A DNA stretch of 64,000 nt, taken from NCBI GenBank assembly GCA_964652565.1, contig CAZZEC010000009.1, positions 1-64,000 of the forward strand, read 5' to 3'. Made by a program: the position numbers and the translations under genes. Each line of letters starts with the position of its first letter. Within the stretch, counting starts at the first letter, position 1. The stretch is from JBCCTX01 sp964652565 (lineage in GTDB: Bacteria; Bacteroidota; Bacteroidia; J057). Of this stretch, positions 17,990 to 27,396 are shown in pieces. The notes below the pieces were generated by a model, which was not told the origin of the DNA, did not search any database, and saw only the letters and a program-made list of their open reading frames with translations.

Positions 17990-19192
17990 ATGGTAAAGGA
18001 TGGAGTAAAACAACAAGTCGCGCACGCATATGAGGCAGCGGACTACTATTTGTTGGATGAGTGGTTGGAAGAAGAACACAAGCTGGTAAGAGGTAGTGTA
18101 AGAGATTGGCTCAATCAACAGATAGCCCCTTATATTAATGAATGGGCGCAAAACAATCATTGCCCTATACATTTGACCGAGGAAATGGGTGATATGGGAT
18201 TATTTGGCCCTTCACTTCCCGAAGCGTATGGTTGTCCAGGGTTAGATGAAATTGCATATGGAGTGATCATGCAAGAAATAGAACGGGTTGATTCAGGCAT
18301 TAGGTCAATGTGTTCTGTTCAAGGGTCCCTGGTAATGTATCCCATTTATGCATATGGTTCAGAGGAGCAGAAGCATACATATTTACCTAAGTTGGCAAAA
18401 GGTACACTCATGGGGTGTTTTGGATTGACGGAGCCCGACTTCGGATCGAATCCCGGGGGAATGCGTTCTCATTTTACAGATGAAGGAGATTATTATGTAT
18501 TAAATGGGTCTAAAACATGGATTTCCAATGCACCTTTTGCTGATATGGCTATAGTGTGGGCAAAGAATGATCAGGGTAGAGTACAAGGATTGATCCTTGA
18601 ACGTGGTATGGAAGGGTTTACGACACCAAAAATTGACAATAAATGGTCGTTGAGAGCCTCTGATACAGGTGAGTTGGTATTTGATCAGGTAAGGGTGCCA
18701 AAAGCAAATTTATTACCTCATGTTGATGGACTTAAAGGTCCACTAGGCTGTTTGGACAAAGCACGGTATGGTATTGCATGGGGGGCTATAGGGGTGGCTA
18801 TGGATTGCTACTATACTGCCTTGCGCTACGCTAAGGAACGCATACAATTTGATCGTCCTATTGCACAGTTTCAGTTAATCCAAAAAAAGTTGGCTGAAAT
18901 GATCACTGAAATTACTAAAATGCAATTACTTGCATTTCGATTGGGACAGTTAATGAATGATAAACGTGCATCTTCTGCCCAGATTTCTATGGCAAAGCGA
19001 AATAACGTGGATCAGGCGCTACGGATAGCAAGAGAAGCACGTCAAATACTTGGTGGTATGGGTATCACGGGTGATTATCCCATCATGCGACACATGATGA
19101 ACCTCGAATCGGTGATTACTTATGAAGGAACGCACGATATCCATTTACTTATTACAGGTAAAGATATTACCGGGTTAAATGCGTTTATATAG
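17990..19192 (+). CDS. gcdH: Glutaryl-CoA dehydrogenase (acyl-CoA dehydrogenase family)
   Basis: A 400-aa FAD enzyme that oxidises and decarboxylates glutaryl-CoA to crotonyl-CoA in lysine/tryptophan degradation. Seen: the N-terminal helical domain (LTEEMGDMGLFGPSLPEAYG), the FAD-contacting middle domain (GCFGLTEPDFGSNPGGM, then KTWISNAPFADM), LRASDTGELVFDQVRVP, and the C-terminal helical domain (RIQFDRPIAQFQLIQ, QILGGMGITGDYPIMRH). The catalytic base is Glu379 in TYEGTHDIH, in the position and sequence context of GCDH and not of the medium-chain dehydrogenases. It starts 45 bases after the amidase and may be co-transcribed with it. Confidence 0.9.
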   Translation: MVKDGVKQQVAHAYEAADYYLLDEWLEEEHKLVRGSVRDWLNQQIAPYINEWAQNNHCPIHLTEEMGDMGLFGPSLPEAYGCPGLDEIAYGVIMQEIERVDSGIRSMCSVQGSLVMYPIYAYGSEEQKHTYLPKLAKGTLMGCFGLTEPDFGSNPGGMRSHFTDEGDYYVLNGSKTWISNAPFADMAIVWAKNDQGRVQGLILERGMEGFTTPKIDNKWSLRASDTGELVFDQVRVPKANLLPHVDGLKGPLGCLDKARYGIAWGAIGVAMDCYYTALRYAKERIQFDRPIAQFQLIQKKLAEMITEITKMQLLAFRLGQLMNDKRASSAQISMAKRNNVDQALRIAREARQILGGMGITGDYPIMRHMMNLESVITYEGTHDIHLLITGKDITGLNAFI

Positions 19193-19228
19193 TGTATCCC
19201 ATACAGGTCAGTGGCTTCCTTATTAGAG

Positions 19229-19684
19229 CTACTGATCTTTTAACATCTTTTCCATGGGTATAACACCTGTTCCATGTTCATATACCATTTTTCCACCCAG
19301 ATGTGCTGAATATCCCATAAAACAAAGGCTGATGATAAATATCACTGCAAAGATCAGTTTTTCCCAATTGAAATAATCTTGTACGAGATATTTCTTCCTT
19401 ACGAATTGCCAAACCCATAAGACGCTAAATACCCAGATAGTTCCATAAGCCATAATCTCATGTTGCCTTAATATGGCTGCAATTTGATCATTTTGCTGTA
19501 TTGAACCCTGAGTGATTTTACCTGAGATTATTGCTGCGATCATTCCAAGTAAACCCAGCGTATGGATCAATGACCCCATATGTATTTTGGGATGATCGGA
19601 TTTGATAAATCCATATATATATATCCCTCCTGCAGTAATGAGTAATGCAATGGGAAAATGGACAGTTTGTGGATGTATATTCAA
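19229..19684 (-). CDS. DUF2231-like four-helix membrane protein
   Basis: A 151-aa integral membrane protein with four hydrophobic segments (about residues 8-25, 40-58, 80-95, 110-128). The opening HPQTVHFPIALL is the signature of DUF2231-type proteins, and conserved-looking His residues occur at the start of the helices (HTLG, RQHEIM, SAHLGGK), which suggests haem or metal ligation. No enzymatic role is known for the family. It lies 7 bases downstream of the DUF5606 gene on the same strand, so the two are probably co-transcribed. Confidence 0.7.
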   Translation of the reverse strand: MNIHPQTVHFPIALLITAGGIYIYGFIKSDHPKIHMGSLIHTLGLLGMIAAIISGKITQGSIQQNDQIAAILRQHEIMAYGTIWVFSVLWVWQFVRKKYLVQDYFNWEKLIFAVIFIISLCFMGYSAHLGGKMVYEHGTGVIPMEKMLKDQ

Positions 19685-19691
19685 GCGACGA

Positions 19692-20522
19692 TTATTTATC
19701 TTCGGATGTTGTCCCCTTTTTGTTAGGCGATTTCTTTTTAGTTGAAGGCGACTTCTTTTTCGTTGTTGATGTTCCTTCAGTTTCTACTTTAGTAGTAGTT
19801 GATTTCTTTTCCTTCGTTGTAGTCTTAGGCTTTTTATCAGATGTTTGTTTCTTCTTATCGGCTTCTTTATCATCAGTTGTTTTTTTCTCTTTACTACTGT
19901 CCTGCTTCTTAGTCTTCTTTTCTTTGGAAGTACTTTCTGACTTATTACCTGTCGAAGCTGATTTCGATTCGGTTTCTTCTAGCGCTTTTTTCTGTTTCTC
20001 TTTTGTTTGAGTATCAGATTCAGAGGTAGTCTTTGTATCCGTATCTTCTTGTGACACTACATCTACTCCTTTATCAGGGGTATCTGTTGAGGAAGGGGGC
20101 GTGTCTTCTCCTTCATTCCCTTCTTCGTCAACATCTAGTATTACTTCGTACTTATGAATAATTTTGTACCAAGAGACTAACTTTTTTATGTTGGAAGGAT
20201 ATACTCTCTCTTCATCAAAGTTTGGGAGAACTTCTTTAAGAAATTTAAATAACTCCTTTTTACTACTTTTTTTATCAACGGGTAACTCCGCATCAAATTT
20301 TTCTTTGATATTTTTTAAGACATTCACTAATGGCTCACTGTCTTCTAAGGTATATATGCTGACATCCATAATTTTGGAGGCCATCATATTTCCCCGGACC
20401 ATTTGTCGCTTTTTTAATTCATCAATGGATTCAACAATGATGGCTTTATCGTCAGCTTTTATGATTTGGTGTAAACCAGGTACTCCAGTTATAGCGACAA
20501 CATCTTTAATAGAAATACTCAT
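19692..20522 (-). CDS. DUF5606 protein with long charged low-complexity tail
   Basis: A 276-aa protein in two parts. Residues 1-150 are a DUF5606-type domain: DVVAITGVPGLHQIIKADDK, IIVESIDELKKR, DVSIYTLEDSEPLVNVL, LPNFDEERVYPSNIKKLVSWY. Residues 155-276 are a Lys/Ser/Thr/Glu/Asp low-complexity tail ending in alternating TKKKSPS-type blocks, probably disordered and strongly basic at the end. The family is confined to Bacteroidota and has no established function; the tail suggests binding to nucleic acid or another polyanion (inference). Followed closely by the DUF2231-like gene. Confidence 0.8.
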   Translation of the reverse strand: MSISIKDVVAITGVPGLHQIIKADDKAIIVESIDELKKRQMVRGNMMASKIMDVSIYTLEDSEPLVNVLKNIKEKFDAELPVDKKSSKKELFKFLKEVLPNFDEERVYPSNIKKLVSWYKIIHKYEVILDVDEEGNEGEDTPPSSTDTPDKGVDVVSQEDTDTKTTSESDTQTKEKQKKALEETESKSASTGNKSESTSKEKKTKKQDSSKEKKTTDDKEADKKKQTSDKKPKTTTKEKKSTTTKVETEGTSTTKKKSPSTKKKSPNKKGTTSEDK

Positions 20523-20544
20523 ATAGTAATATGTTTTTAATGAG

Positions 20545-20931
20545 TTAAGCGTACTCTAGTAGCCAAAGGACGAAAAATACTCCTGCTACCACGGCTGCTA
20601 CTGCTGCAAAAAATAGCAAGAAACCTGCAAATATACTTAGTAATGCCAAGCCTATAGCTGCTGCTAAGGATAGTAATGTCCATCTGAGATATGTATCAGA
20701 TATGCCAGTTTCCCGTTTAAATCTTTCAACAGTGTCTTTATGTTTTAGCAGCCACTTGTCAATTTTATGTATTCTTTTCTTCTGTTTTTTTTCTTTGCGT
20801 ATTTCTCTTTTGGACATGGTTGATATCGATTCGAAAGAAGCATTCGAATGTGCAATAGCTCCCAGACATTTGTCAAGAGGGGAAAAAAAACTGATCGAGA
20901 ATATAAATGTAATTAGGATATTTACTTTCAT
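20545..20931 (-). CDS. Small membrane protein with signal-like leader, function unknown
   Basis: About 128 aa from ATG 20931 (MKVNILITFIFSISFFSPL), a better start than the ATG at 20994 because it begins directly with a hydrophobic leader. After the leader comes a very basic stretch (SKREIRKEKKQKKRIHKIDKW) and then two long hydrophobic segments near the C-terminus (about residues 85-125) rich in Ala, Leu and Phe. I do not recognise the family. It ends 22 bases before the DUF5606 gene and may be the first gene of that minus-strand operon. Confidence 0.6.
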   Translation of the reverse strand: MKVNILITFIFSISFFSPLDKCLGAIAHSNASFESISTMSKREIRKEKKQKKRIHKIDKWLLKHKDTVERFKRETGISDTYLRWTLLSLAAAIGLALLSIFAGFLLFFAAVAAVVAGVFFVLWLLEYA

Positions 20932-21068
20932 TGGATTGTTAAGCTTCACATTACAACGAAAAATCATCACACACAGATGTCTTATTCTGCTCAAAAATAA
21001 GAAATCCTGGTTTACAATTTGGGATTTTGCCGTCTATTTTTAAAAACTGATAGATAAAAATATTATCA

Positions 21069-21761
21069 CTAGCTGTGTCTGGCCATAGCAATACTGGCAA
21101 TAAATATTTCAGGTGGTTGTGTGTAATGAGAATAAATCGTGTTGATACATGCCGAAAGTGTTGATCCTGTTGTTATCACATCATCGAGCAAGAGTATGGA
21201 AGTGGGCGCAATGGTAGACGTATTTATGTCAAATGCTGTTTGAACATTAGTCCATCTTTCAGGACCAGAAAGTTTTGTTTGAGTTTGGGTAAAATGTTTT
21301 CTAACCAAATATTCTCGAAGGACGGGTATCCCCAATACATGGGATAAACCTTCACCAATTGCATCAGATTGATTATACCCTCGAATGATTTTCTTTTTCC
21401 AATGAAGGGGAACAGGGATAATCGCATCGAGTCGAGATGTCCAGGTACATTGTTTTAATATACTACCATACAATTGACCCAGATGATATCCAATGTGTGG
21501 TGCATTGTGATATTTTATGTGTTGTATTAATTGTTGTAGTTTTCCTTTTTTATCAAAGAAATACAGACTCATTGCTCCTGTGATCTCCACACGGGTTTTA
21601 ATTCTATCATATAATTCATTGTTATCTGGGGTGAGATGAAACTCAGTAAAAGGAAGCTGAGATAGGCAGGTCATGCATATAGATGCTTCTTGAGAGGTAA
21701 GCCACTGATCACAACAGTAGCATACATCGTGAATAAATAATGATTTTAATGCATTAAACAT
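21069..21761 (-). CDS. ComF-family phosphoribosyltransferase
   Basis: A 230-aa protein. The N-terminal zinc-finger-like part has CYCC (residues 14-17) and a CMTC pair near 30. The C-terminal type I phosphoribosyltransferase domain carries the PRPP motif LLLDDVITTGST near 190. IIPVPLHWKKKIIRGYNQ near 115 is the ComF/GntX signature. ComF is needed for DNA uptake in competent bacteria and is thought to handle single-stranded DNA at the cytoplasmic face; no other competence gene is visible here. It stands alone between divergent and convergent neighbours. Confidence 0.92.
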   Translation of the reverse strand: MFNALKSLFIHDVCYCCDQWLTSQEASICMTCLSQLPFTEFHLTPDNNELYDRIKTRVEITGAMSLYFFDKKGKLQQLIQHIKYHNAPHIGYHLGQLYGSILKQCTWTSRLDAIIPVPLHWKKKIIRGYNQSDAIGEGLSHVLGIPVLREYLVRKHFTQTQTKLSGPERWTNVQTAFDINTSTIAPTSILLLDDVITTGSTLSACINTIYSHYTQPPEIFIASIAMARHS

Positions 21762-21844
21762 GGTACTACTTTTTACAGTATCAAAAAAAGTTGCATTTTT
21801 AGGGGCAATTTAAAAAAACTATTCTACTGGACTGATTTCATCAT

Positions 21845-23380
21845 ATGAATAAGCGCACACTTCTTAGTTTATCGATTTTCTTTTTTATTTACGTACTACA
21901 GTTGCCTCTTATTGCACAACAAACTCAGGATAGTACCCAACACCAGACAGAAGTTTTTCCCTCCCATCCAGATGAACATGTAGAAGGTGCAGACCATCAT
22001 CAAGATGCTCATGGAGAAGGGGAGCATGAAGAACATGGCGAACACGAAGCGCATGCATCACCGGCAGTTTGGTCTGTCGTACCATTTGTTGTGCTGTTGT
22101 TATTGATCGCAACAGGCCCAGTATTTTTTGAACACTTCTGGCATCACAATTATAAAATCCTTGCCCCCTCATTAGGGTTGGTTACACTGATATACTATGT
22201 GCTGGTACTACATAATACAGTTGAACCTGCTCATGCACTATCAGAGTATGTCTCATTTATTGCCCTTTTGGGACCACTTTATGTGGCTTCAGGGGGTATT
22301 CTGATCCAGATTGATAGAGAAGGTACTCCCATGGTCAATGTTATCCTCCTGATTTTTGGTTCAGTCATTGCAAATATTATCGGTACAACAGGTGCTTCCA
22401 TGTTGCTGATCAGGCCATTTATAAGATTAAATAGAGATAGATTAAAAGCCTATCACATCGTCTTTTTCATTTTTATGGTCAGTAATGTTGGAGGAGCGTT
22501 AACTCCCATAGGTGATCCTCCATTGTTTTTAGGATTTCTTAGAGGTGTGCCTTTTGAATGGACATTCATCCATGTATTTCCCGAGTGGATGTTTGGTATC
22601 ATCCTGTTGGCAATCGTCTTTTACTTTTTTGACAAAAGCAATCGTCAAGATCTCGATACGGTAGAGAGCGTATATTCAGGAAAAGTGGTATTAAAGGGTA
22701 CTAAAAATTTTCTTTGGCTTGCCATCATTGTTGGGGCGGTATTTCTGGACCCCAATGTAATTGATTGGGTTCCGGCTATTGAATCACATGGTACCAAGTA
22801 CTCTTTTTTAAGGGAAATCATACAACTTTCTGCAGGATTTGGCAGCTACTATTTTGCGGATAAGCAAGCACTTCGAGGAAATGAATTTACCTTTGAACCC
22901 ATTTATGAGGTCGTATTTTTATTTGCGGGAATATTTTTTGCCATGATGCCTGCGTTACAATTGATCGGAGAGTTTGCAGAAAGTCCAGAAGGAAGTACGT
23001 TTTTCACCTTAGATGCTATTTACTGGATAACGGGAAGTTTATCTGGAGTATTGGATAATGCACCTACCTACGTGAATTTCCTTTCGGCATCAATGGCCAA
23101 GTTTGGGCTTTCGGTAAGTAATATTGAAGAAGTCAGGATGTTTGCTGCAGGTACACAAGAATTGATTACCGTGGATTATCTCAGAGCAATATCTGTGGCC
23201 GCTGTATTTTTTGGAGCTATGACCTACATTGGAAATGGACCTAATTTCATGGTGAAAGCTATTGCTGAAGAAAGAGGAGTGCAAATGCCTAGCTTTTTCG
23301 GTTATGTAATAAAATATAGTATAGTCATCCTGTTACCTATATTATTCCTAACCTGGCTAGTATTTTTTAAACTGCTGTAA
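21845..23380 (+). CDS. nhaD: NhaD-type Na+/H+ antiporter with His-rich leader
   Basis: A 511-aa secondary transporter of the ion-transporter (IT) superfamily. After a signal peptide (about 1-25) comes a hydrophilic segment (about 30-75) with ten His and many Glu/Asp, such as HGEGEHEEHGEHEAH; it should sit in the periplasm. About twelve membrane segments follow. Features shared with NhaD include LIATGPVFFEHFWHHN, NIIGTTGASMLLIRP, NVGGALTPIGDPPLFLGFLRGVPF and LDNAPTYVNFL. NhaD exchanges external protons for internal Na+ or Li+ at alkaline pH. The gene overlaps the convergent kdsB by 24 bases at the 3' end. Confidence 0.88.
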   Translation: MNKRTLLSLSIFFFIYVLQLPLIAQQTQDSTQHQTEVFPSHPDEHVEGADHHQDAHGEGEHEEHGEHEAHASPAVWSVVPFVVLLLLIATGPVFFEHFWHHNYKILAPSLGLVTLIYYVLVLHNTVEPAHALSEYVSFIALLGPLYVASGGILIQIDREGTPMVNVILLIFGSVIANIIGTTGASMLLIRPFIRLNRDRLKAYHIVFFIFMVSNVGGALTPIGDPPLFLGFLRGVPFEWTFIHVFPEWMFGIILLAIVFYFFDKSNRQDLDTVESVYSGKVVLKGTKNFLWLAIIVGAVFLDPNVIDWVPAIESHGTKYSFLREIIQLSAGFGSYYFADKQALRGNEFTFEPIYEVVFLFAGIFFAMMPALQLIGEFAESPEGSTFFTLDAIYWITGSLSGVLDNAPTYVNFLSASMAKFGLSVSNIEEVRMFAAGTQELITVDYLRAISVAAVFFGAMTYIGNGPNFMVKAIAEERGVQMPSFFGYVIKYSIVILLPILFLTWLVFFKLL

Positions 23381-24106
23381 TTTGTTTAAATCCTGAGGAG
23401 TATCAATGGAAACAGTTTCATGTGGAGTAATACCCACTTTGACTCTGTATCCATTGCCTATCCATCTCAATTGTTCCAGAGATTCAGCCTTTTCAGCCAA
23501 TACCTCAGGCATATCGGGGATTTTTAATAAAATGTCTCGTTGAAATCCGTAAATACTGATGTGCTTGTAATACGGGTACGTATTTACCCATTCTTCAAAG
23601 GCTTGTACATTAAAGCAATGAGGAATAGCAGCACGACTAAAGTATGTGGCATATCCATCGTTACTAATCACAACCTTCGCATATTTGGGGTCTTTCAATG
23701 TATCATAATCCTGGATGCGCTTGACTAATGTAGCTATTTCAATGCTTTGATCATTCTTTAGTAGAGCTGCAACCTGATCAATCTGCCTGGGGTCTATATA
23801 AGGTTCATCTCCCTGTATATTGATAAAATGCGAATAAGTATCCATATGGCGAGCGACAGCAGCCGCTCGTTCTGTGCCGCTGGGTATAGTTGTCGCAGTC
23901 ATCATCACTTTTCCTCCAAAATCTGACACTACATCATAGATCCGTTGATCATCAGTAGCGACAATAATCTCCGAAAGCAGCTGAGCCTGAATAGCTTGTT
24001 CATATACCCGCTGAATCATGGGCTTCCCCTCTATATCCACTAGGGGTTTTCCCGGAAATCGAGTCGAAGCATACCTTGCGGGAATAACTCCCAGAATTTT
24101 GGACAT
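23357..24106 (-). CDS. kdsB: 3-deoxy-manno-octulosonate cytidylyltransferase (KdsB)
   Basis: A 249-aa cytoplasmic enzyme that activates Kdo to CMP-Kdo, which is then used for the inner core of LPS. Usual length for the family. It starts at the first Met with the nucleotide-binding loop GVIPARYASTRFPGKPL, then PMIQRVYEQA, IIVATDDQRI, the CTP/metal motif FINIQGDEPYI near residue 97, ATYFSRAAIPH near 155, HISIYGFQRD near 185 and SLEQLRWIGNGY near 218. Its 3' end overlaps that of nhaD in convergent orientation. Confidence 0.97.
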   Translation of the reverse strand: MSKILGVIPARYASTRFPGKPLVDIEGKPMIQRVYEQAIQAQLLSEIIVATDDQRIYDVVSDFGGKVMMTATTIPSGTERAAAVARHMDTYSHFINIQGDEPYIDPRQIDQVAALLKNDQSIEIATLVKRIQDYDTLKDPKYAKVVISNDGYATYFSRAAIPHCFNVQAFEEWVNTYPYYKHISIYGFQRDILLKIPDMPEVLAEKAESLEQLRWIGNGYRVKVGITPHETVSIDTPQDLNKLQQFKKY

Positions 24107-24147
24107 CCGATATAAAATTAACTAAAGAAGGCTCTGAAAAAAGAGTA

Positions 24148-24738
24148 TCAGAGTTCTACTATTTGAATATTTCTCCATCTTACCTTAATCCCTCCACCAT
24201 CATGTATTTGCAGTGCAATGGATCCCTCCGCTGCTCCTATCTTTTCATCCTTAAAATCGATCCTCTTTTTACCATTTAACCATGTAGTCACTCGGTTTCC
24301 TTTTACTTTTACCTTCATCGTATTCCACTCACCCATCTTTACATCTGGTGCTTCAGGGTCGGGTTGAATGAGCCAACCTCGCCCATAAGACTCATAAATA
24401 CCCCCTGTATCATTTCCTGGAGGAGCTACTTCCGCTTGCCAGCCACTGATTTTAGTTCCATCCAGTGAAGACCTGAAAAATACTCCACTATTTCCGTTGG
24501 CTTCCTGTTTAAATTCCAACGTCAAAATCATGTCTTTGTAACTCTTTTCTGTGGCAAGATATCCATAACCCTTATCAGGTCCGCTTTCACACACAAGCTC
24601 TCCATCTTCTACATACCATTTTTCCGTTCCATGCACTTTCCAACCTTGTAAATCTGATCCATTAAATAGAGGGGTCTTCTGCGCAGATGCAGCTGAAAAG
24701 ATACAGATTCCTACAATTAAAATAGATATTTGCTTCAT
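24148..24738 (-). CDS. Exported DUF1080 protein (3-keto-disaccharide hydrolase-like)
   Basis: A 196-aa secreted protein. The ATG at 24738 begins the signal peptide MKQISILIVGICIFSAASAQ and is preferred to the upstream ATG at 24765. The rest is one DUF1080 concanavalin-like fold: LFNGSDLQGWKVHG, WYVEDGELVCESG, LEFKQEANGNSGVFFRS, GWQAEV, a GGIYESYGRGWL segment, GEWNTMKVKVKGNRVTTWLNG and LQIHDGGGIKVRWRNIQI. Some members hydrolyse 3-keto sugars in polysaccharide or glycoside breakdown. No other sugar-degradation gene is adjacent. Confidence 0.9.
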   Translation of the reverse strand: MKQISILIVGICIFSAASAQKTPLFNGSDLQGWKVHGTEKWYVEDGELVCESGPDKGYGYLATEKSYKDMILTLEFKQEANGNSGVFFRSSLDGTKISGWQAEVAPPGNDTGGIYESYGRGWLIQPDPEAPDVKMGEWNTMKVKVKGNRVTTWLNGKKRIDFKDEKIGAAEGSIALQIHDGGGIKVRWRNIQIVEL

Positions 24739-24795
24739 GAGTAGTATTGATAATTGATATAACAAACATGTATTGTAGCAAGATAATGATAATTT

Positions 24796-27252
24796 TTAAA
24801 TAGGATCTACGTCAATCAATATGCGGAGGGATTTCTGAGGGGCTGATTCGTAATACTGGGCAATGCGATCTTGAATGACGGATCTAACATCCTGGGCCGG
24901 AACCTTTTTGGACACTTTGAGTAGGAAGTGCATTCTGTACAGGTTTCTAACCCTTGGGACCAGGTTGAACTCTGGCCCAAGTAGATTTTTTCCAAAACTA
25001 GGTTTTAACAAGTTGTGTAGTCTCAAACTTTCTGCTTCGAGAAACCTATTATCTTTATGATGAATTTCTATACGAATCAATCGAGAAAATGGAGGATATG
25101 CCAGGGGTTTTCTCCCAGGTAATTCATGTTCATAAAATTCTTCATAAGATTTCTCAAGATGTGTAAGCACAATATTATCGGGAGATAGCGTTTGTATGAT
25201 TACCTTTCCTTTCTTTTGACTTCTACCTGCTCGACCACTTACCTGCTTAAGTAACTGATATGCACGTTCATAATTTCTGAAATCGGGAAATGAGAGTAAA
25301 TGATCGGCATTGATAACTCCAACTAAAGTAACATTGGGAAAATCCAGTCCTTTTGAAACCATTTGTGTACCGACAAGGATGTCAATTTGTTTGTCTTCAA
25401 ATTTTTGGATCATGTGATGAAATCCCATTTTGCTGCGTGTGGTATCCAGGTCCATTCTTGCAACACGGGCATCGGGAAATAATTCACTTACTTGCTCTTC
25501 GATTTTTTCAGTTCCAATACCTGCTTTCTTGAGGGTATAATTACCGCAATATTCACACGAACTGAGATTATAATGTGTATAGCCACAGTAATGACATCTG
25601 AGTTGTTGTTTACCTTTGTGGTAAGTGAGACTAATATCGCAATTGATACACTGAGGAACGCTACCACATGTTTCACAAATCAAATACGGGGAATAGCCTC
25701 TTCTATTTTGAAATAAGATTACTTGTTCTTCATTTTCTAATCTAGCGGTAATTTCTTCACAAAGACGGTTGGAAAATATACCCTGCATATTTCCTCCTTT
25801 TCGCTGAGACCTCATATCTACCAATTCGAGTTCTGGGAGTTTTGCATTGATTGCACGTTGTTTCAAAGAGATAAGATGGTATTTACCTTGTAACGCATTT
25901 GTATACGATTCAAAGGCTGGAGTAGCCGAACCAAGTACAATGGGTATACTCAATAAGCTACTGTAATAGATAGCCACATCTCTTGCGTTGTACCTGGGGG
26001 CTGGGTCATACTGCTTAAAAGAATAATCGTGTTCTTCATCGACTATAATGAGGCCTAATTTCTGAAAGGGTAGAAATATGGAGGAACGCACGCCTATGAC
26101 AACATCCAATTCCTTTCGCAGTACTTTTAACCAAATTTCGACTCTTTCCTGATCATTAAATTTGCTGTGATAGACCCCCACATTTTTACCTAGTTCAGCT
26201 TTCACTTTATCGATGATCTGTTTGGTAAGCGTAATTTCCGGAAGTAGATATAAAGCCTGTTTTCCGTCAGAAATACACTTTTTGATCTGATCGATGTATA
26301 TATGTGTCTTGCCACTACCAGTAATACCGTGTAATAACACAGGAGTCGAGGGATTTTCTTTGTGAAATGCCGCAATTTGATCTGTAACAAGTTGTTGTGG
26401 AGGGGTTAATGTTACTGTATTTGGCTCTTTTTCATACCCCAAAAAAGCTAACCGATCAATTTGAACTGACACTTCTTCAACATACCCCTTTTTTACTAAA
26501 GATTTAGCAGATTCAGAATTAACCTTCAGCTCTTTCAGTGTTTCAGTTTTAGGTAGCATTTTATCTTGGTAGAAGGAAGACACGATCTGCATCAATAGAC
26601 TTTCTTGTTTAGGCGATCGACTGACCTCTTCAAATGCATCTCTCAGTGCATCTTCATTAGCGTAGGCATCACTGAGCTTGTAATATGTTTTATACTTAGG
26701 TTTGTATGCTTCTTCTACCTGTTGATACAGTTTGATGAATCCATTTTGTTGGAGTTTTTTTAACCTTGGAACGGGGTTGGCTACCTGCCAAATTTGAGCG
26801 ACTTCTTTAAAACTCAGTACAGGCTGAATACTGAGTGCTTCCAGGAGGAGAAAGGTTTTATCATCTAGAGATAAGTGCTCCCATTGTAAATCCTGCTGTA
26901 TTTCTACTTTTAATGAACTTTCAGGCTTCAAACCTGCAGGAAGTGCTGCTTTTAAGACATCCCCCGGTGTACACATATAGTAAAAAGCTATCCATTCAAA
27001 CAGCTTTAGTTGATGTTCAGTAACAATGGGTTTCTCATCTAGGATTTCTTCTACATATTTAAGTTTGCGTATGCGTTCTTGTGTATGTTCTATGCCTACA
27101 CTTCTGATTAACCCTGTGTAAATTTTGCTTTTACCAAAATTTACTAATACTCGCATACCAGGGGCAGCCTGAACCGCTGTAGATTCGTCTATTAAATAGT
27201 AAAAGTTTGATTTCACTGATAGAGGTAGGATGACTTCAATAATTTGTGCCAA
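24796..27252 (-). CDS. priA: Primosomal protein N' (PriA helicase)
   Basis: An 818-aa superfamily 2 helicase that recognises stalled replication forks and reloads the replisome. The N-terminal DNA-binding region (1-110) carries the family opening IIEVILPLSVKSNFYYLI. Helicase motifs: Walker A HGITGSGKTHIY near 305, DEEH near 400 and LGSATPAFES near 435. The paired zinc-binding Cys cluster lies near 525-570 (CETCGSVPQCINC, RCHYCGY, CEYCG), followed by LVGTQMVSKGLDFPNV and QVSGRAGRS (motif VI). All eight zinc-ligand Cys are present. Divergent from the small gene at 27397. Confidence 0.97.
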   Translation of the reverse strand: MAQIIEVILPLSVKSNFYYLIDESTAVQAAPGMRVLVNFGKSKIYTGLIRSVGIEHTQERIRKLKYVEEILDEKPIVTEHQLKLFEWIAFYYMCTPGDVLKAALPAGLKPESSLKVEIQQDLQWEHLSLDDKTFLLLEALSIQPVLSFKEVAQIWQVANPVPRLKKLQQNGFIKLYQQVEEAYKPKYKTYYKLSDAYANEDALRDAFEEVSRSPKQESLLMQIVSSFYQDKMLPKTETLKELKVNSESAKSLVKKGYVEEVSVQIDRLAFLGYEKEPNTVTLTPPQQLVTDQIAAFHKENPSTPVLLHGITGSGKTHIYIDQIKKCISDGKQALYLLPEITLTKQIIDKVKAELGKNVGVYHSKFNDQERVEIWLKVLRKELDVVIGVRSSIFLPFQKLGLIIVDEEHDYSFKQYDPAPRYNARDVAIYYSSLLSIPIVLGSATPAFESYTNALQGKYHLISLKQRAINAKLPELELVDMRSQRKGGNMQGIFSNRLCEEITARLENEEQVILFQNRRGYSPYLICETCGSVPQCINCDISLTYHKGKQQLRCHYCGYTHYNLSSCEYCGNYTLKKAGIGTEKIEEQVSELFPDARVARMDLDTTRSKMGFHHMIQKFEDKQIDILVGTQMVSKGLDFPNVTLVGVINADHLLSFPDFRNYERAYQLLKQVSGRAGRSQKKGKVIIQTLSPDNIVLTHLEKSYEEFYEHELPGRKPLAYPPFSRLIRIEIHHKDNRFLEAESLRLHNLLKPSFGKNLLGPEFNLVPRVRNLYRMHFLLKVSKKVPAQDVRSVIQDRIAQYYESAPQKSLRILIDVDPI

Positions 27253-27396
27253 ATGGTAATATTTATTGTACTACATGTAAAATAAAAGTAAAAAACAATG
27301 TGTTTATTCTACAGGTCAAAGATAATATTTATTTTGTCATAGTATTTTTATCAAAAAGATCGTTATTATGAATGAGCTTTTGTAATATTGAGCAAT

